The notes beneath the pieces are model-generated. The model made no database searches, was not told where the DNA came from, and saw nothing but the letters and a program-made list of their open reading frames with translations. DNA of 64,000 bases, from NCBI RefSeq assembly GCF_028069655.1, contig NZ_JAMCOS010000001.1, positions 4,804,001 through 4,868,000 of the forward strand. The letters run 5' to 3'. Below, piece after piece: positions 63,064 to 64,000 of this stretch (position 1 is its first letter; each line of letters starts with the position of its first letter). Origin of the DNA: Acidovorax sp. NCPPB 4044. Lineage in GTDB: Bacteria > Pseudomonadota > Gammaproteobacteria > Burkholderiales > Burkholderiaceae_C. The translations under genes were made by a program, and so were the position numbers.

Positions 63064-64000
63064 TCAGACGCGGCCGAAGGCGTAACCCGCCACGGCCTCG
63101 GTGCCCTCGATCGCGTCGATGAGCCGCAGCAGCGGCGTGAGTTCGCGGTAGCGCCCCGCCGTGGCGCGCAGGTAGGCGATGAAGCGCGGCGTGTCGGCGA
63201 GGTAGCGGGGCTTGCCGTCGCGCAGCGTGATCCGCGCGAAGATGCCGGCCACCTTCAGGTGCCGCTGCAGGCCCATCCATTCCACCGCCCGGTAGAACTC
63301 GCCGAAGTCGTTGCCCCAGCCGGAGGCACTGGCGGCGCCGAGAATGCCCGCACGCCGGGCCTTTTCCCAGTAACGCACGGTAATGTCGATGACGAAATCC
63401 TCGTCCCAGCTGATGAAGGCATCGCGCAGCAGGCTGGCGATGTCGTAGGTCACGGGGCCGTACACCGCGTCCTGGAAGTCGAGCACGCCCAGGGGCGCGC
63501 CGGCCGCGCGCGGCACCATGAGGTTGCGCATCATGAAGTCGCGGTGCACGTACACGGAGGGCGCCGAAAGGTTGTTCGCCACGATGGCGTCGAAGGCGCG
63601 CGCGAGCGTCGCCTGCTGCGCATCGGAGAGCTGCACGCCGCGGTGGCGGGCGAGGTACCAGTCGGGGAAGAGGGCCAGCTCGCGGCGCAGCAGGGGTTCG
63701 CCGTAGGCCGGCAGCACACCGGGGCGCGATGCCTGCTGCCATTGCAGCAGCACGTCGGTGGCCTGCAGGTACCACGCGTGGGCGTCGGCGGGCCGCTCGG
63801 GGTCGAGGCGCTCGATCACCGTCTGGGCCCCCAGGTCGGTCAGCAGCATGAAGCCGTGCGCCTCGTCCCAGGCGAGGATCTCCGGCACGCTCAGGCCGGC
63901 CTCGGCCATGAGGCGCTGCACCTGCACGAACGGGCGGCAATCCTCCTTGTCGGGCGGGGCGTCCATGGCGATGCGGCTCGTGCCGTCCGCGGCGTCGATG
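63064..64000 (-). CDS. Phosphotransferase, AmgK-like N-acetylmuramate/N-acetylglucosamine kinase (5' part outside the window)
   Basis: A kinase of the aminoglycoside phosphotransferase fold. The Brenner motif YVHRDFMMRNLMV and the following LGVLDFQDAVYGP are clear. The frame continues past the window edge upstream of an internal ATG (with GTSRIAMD), so the N-terminus is missing. The nearest known family member by pattern is AmgK, which phosphorylates MurNAc and GlcNAc at the anomeric position for cell-wall recycling; the partner gene murU would be expected just upstream, outside the window. Confidence 0.78.
   Translation of the reverse strand, partial: IDAADGTSRIAMDAPPDKEDCRPFVQVQRLMAEAGLSVPEILAWDEAHGFMLLTDLGAQTVIERLDPERPADAHAWYLQATDVLLQWQQASRPGVLPAYGEPLLRRELALFPDWYLARHRGVQLSDAQQATLARAFDAIVANNLSAPSVYVHRDFMMRNLMVPRAAGAPLGVLDFQDAVYGPVTYDIASLLRDAFISWDEDFVIDITVRYWEKARRAGILGAASASGWGNDFGEFYRAVEWMGLQRHLKVAGIFARITLRDGKPRYLADTPRFIAYLRATAGRYRELTPLLRLIDAIEGTEAVAGYAFGRV

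Noticed and set aside
62259..64000. A JetD-type nuclease gene completing a Wadjet system
   Set aside because: The genes flanking mksF-mksE-mksB are rsmE and an AmgK-like kinase on one side and a diguanylate cyclase on the other. No JetD-like protein is present in the window.

Overview
The window looks like a GC-rich betaproteobacterial chromosome, most likely Acidovorax or a close relative in the Comamonadaceae. This is inferred from gene content (dnaA-dnaN-gyrB facing rpmH-rnpA-yidD-yidC-mnmE, metX-metW, kdsD-kdsC-lptC, the mksFEB condensin) and from codon use; no database search was possible. It spans the replication origin. dnaA, dnaN and gyrB run leftward on the minus strand, while rpmH, rnpA, yidD, yidC and mnmE run rightward. 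The gap at 30198-30540 holds DnaA boxes and the two divergent promoters.

Left arm (1-13 kb): a partial dinG; a diguanylate cyclase; two OsmC-family proteins; a homoserine dehydrogenase preceded by a Thr/Ile-rich leader peptide and an attenuator-type terminator; a secreted collagen-like protein; and a PLP-enzyme cluster (7.5-12.4 kb) with its own LysR and YheO/DauR-type regulators. The cluster enzymes resemble D-threo-3-hydroxyaspartate dehydratase, ornithine cyclodeaminase/iminosuccinate reductase and threo-3-hydroxyaspartate ammonia-lyase. Together they suggest hydroxyaspartate catabolism or a partial beta-hydroxyaspartate-cycle set.

Accessory island (13.06-24.6 kb, inserted beside gyrB): an IS3-family element split by an IS30-family element, then a tightly overlapping five-gene defence operon. 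The operon holds hsdR, hsdM, a long hsdS with an extra C-terminal domain, an OLD/RecF-like AAA ATPase and an HNH protein. The ATPase-HNH pair looks like the two-gene Septu (PtuA/PtuB) design attached to a type I restriction-modification system. The start of the HNH gene appears frameshifted. A 24-bp perfect hairpin separates the operon from gyrB.

Right arm (30-64 kb): ribosome, RNase P and membrane-insertion genes; an orphan ABC substrate-binding protein; mnmE; a cNMP-binding protein; an iron-regulated-looking PepSY/flavoreductase fusion with a Fur-like box; apt; a Kef-type antiporter; LPS genes kdsD-kdsC-lptC; an SDR; two tandem RRM RNA-binding proteins whose ribosome binding sites lie in conserved hairpins; a manganese (yybP-ykoY) riboswitch before a GDT1-family exporter; a SAM-II riboswitch plus terminator before metX-metW; two more diguanylate cyclases; an M20 peptidase; an MFS transporter; an mksF-mksE-mksB condensin operon coupled to rsmE; and a partial AmgK-like sugar kinase.

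A dispersed intergenic repeat (a GCTAT-N7-ATAGC hairpin joined to a GGATCCGGCGGCAT tail) occurs at least five times between genes. At 35.2 kb it is part of a 31-bp-arm inverted repeat. No tRNA, rRNA or CRISPR array was seen.
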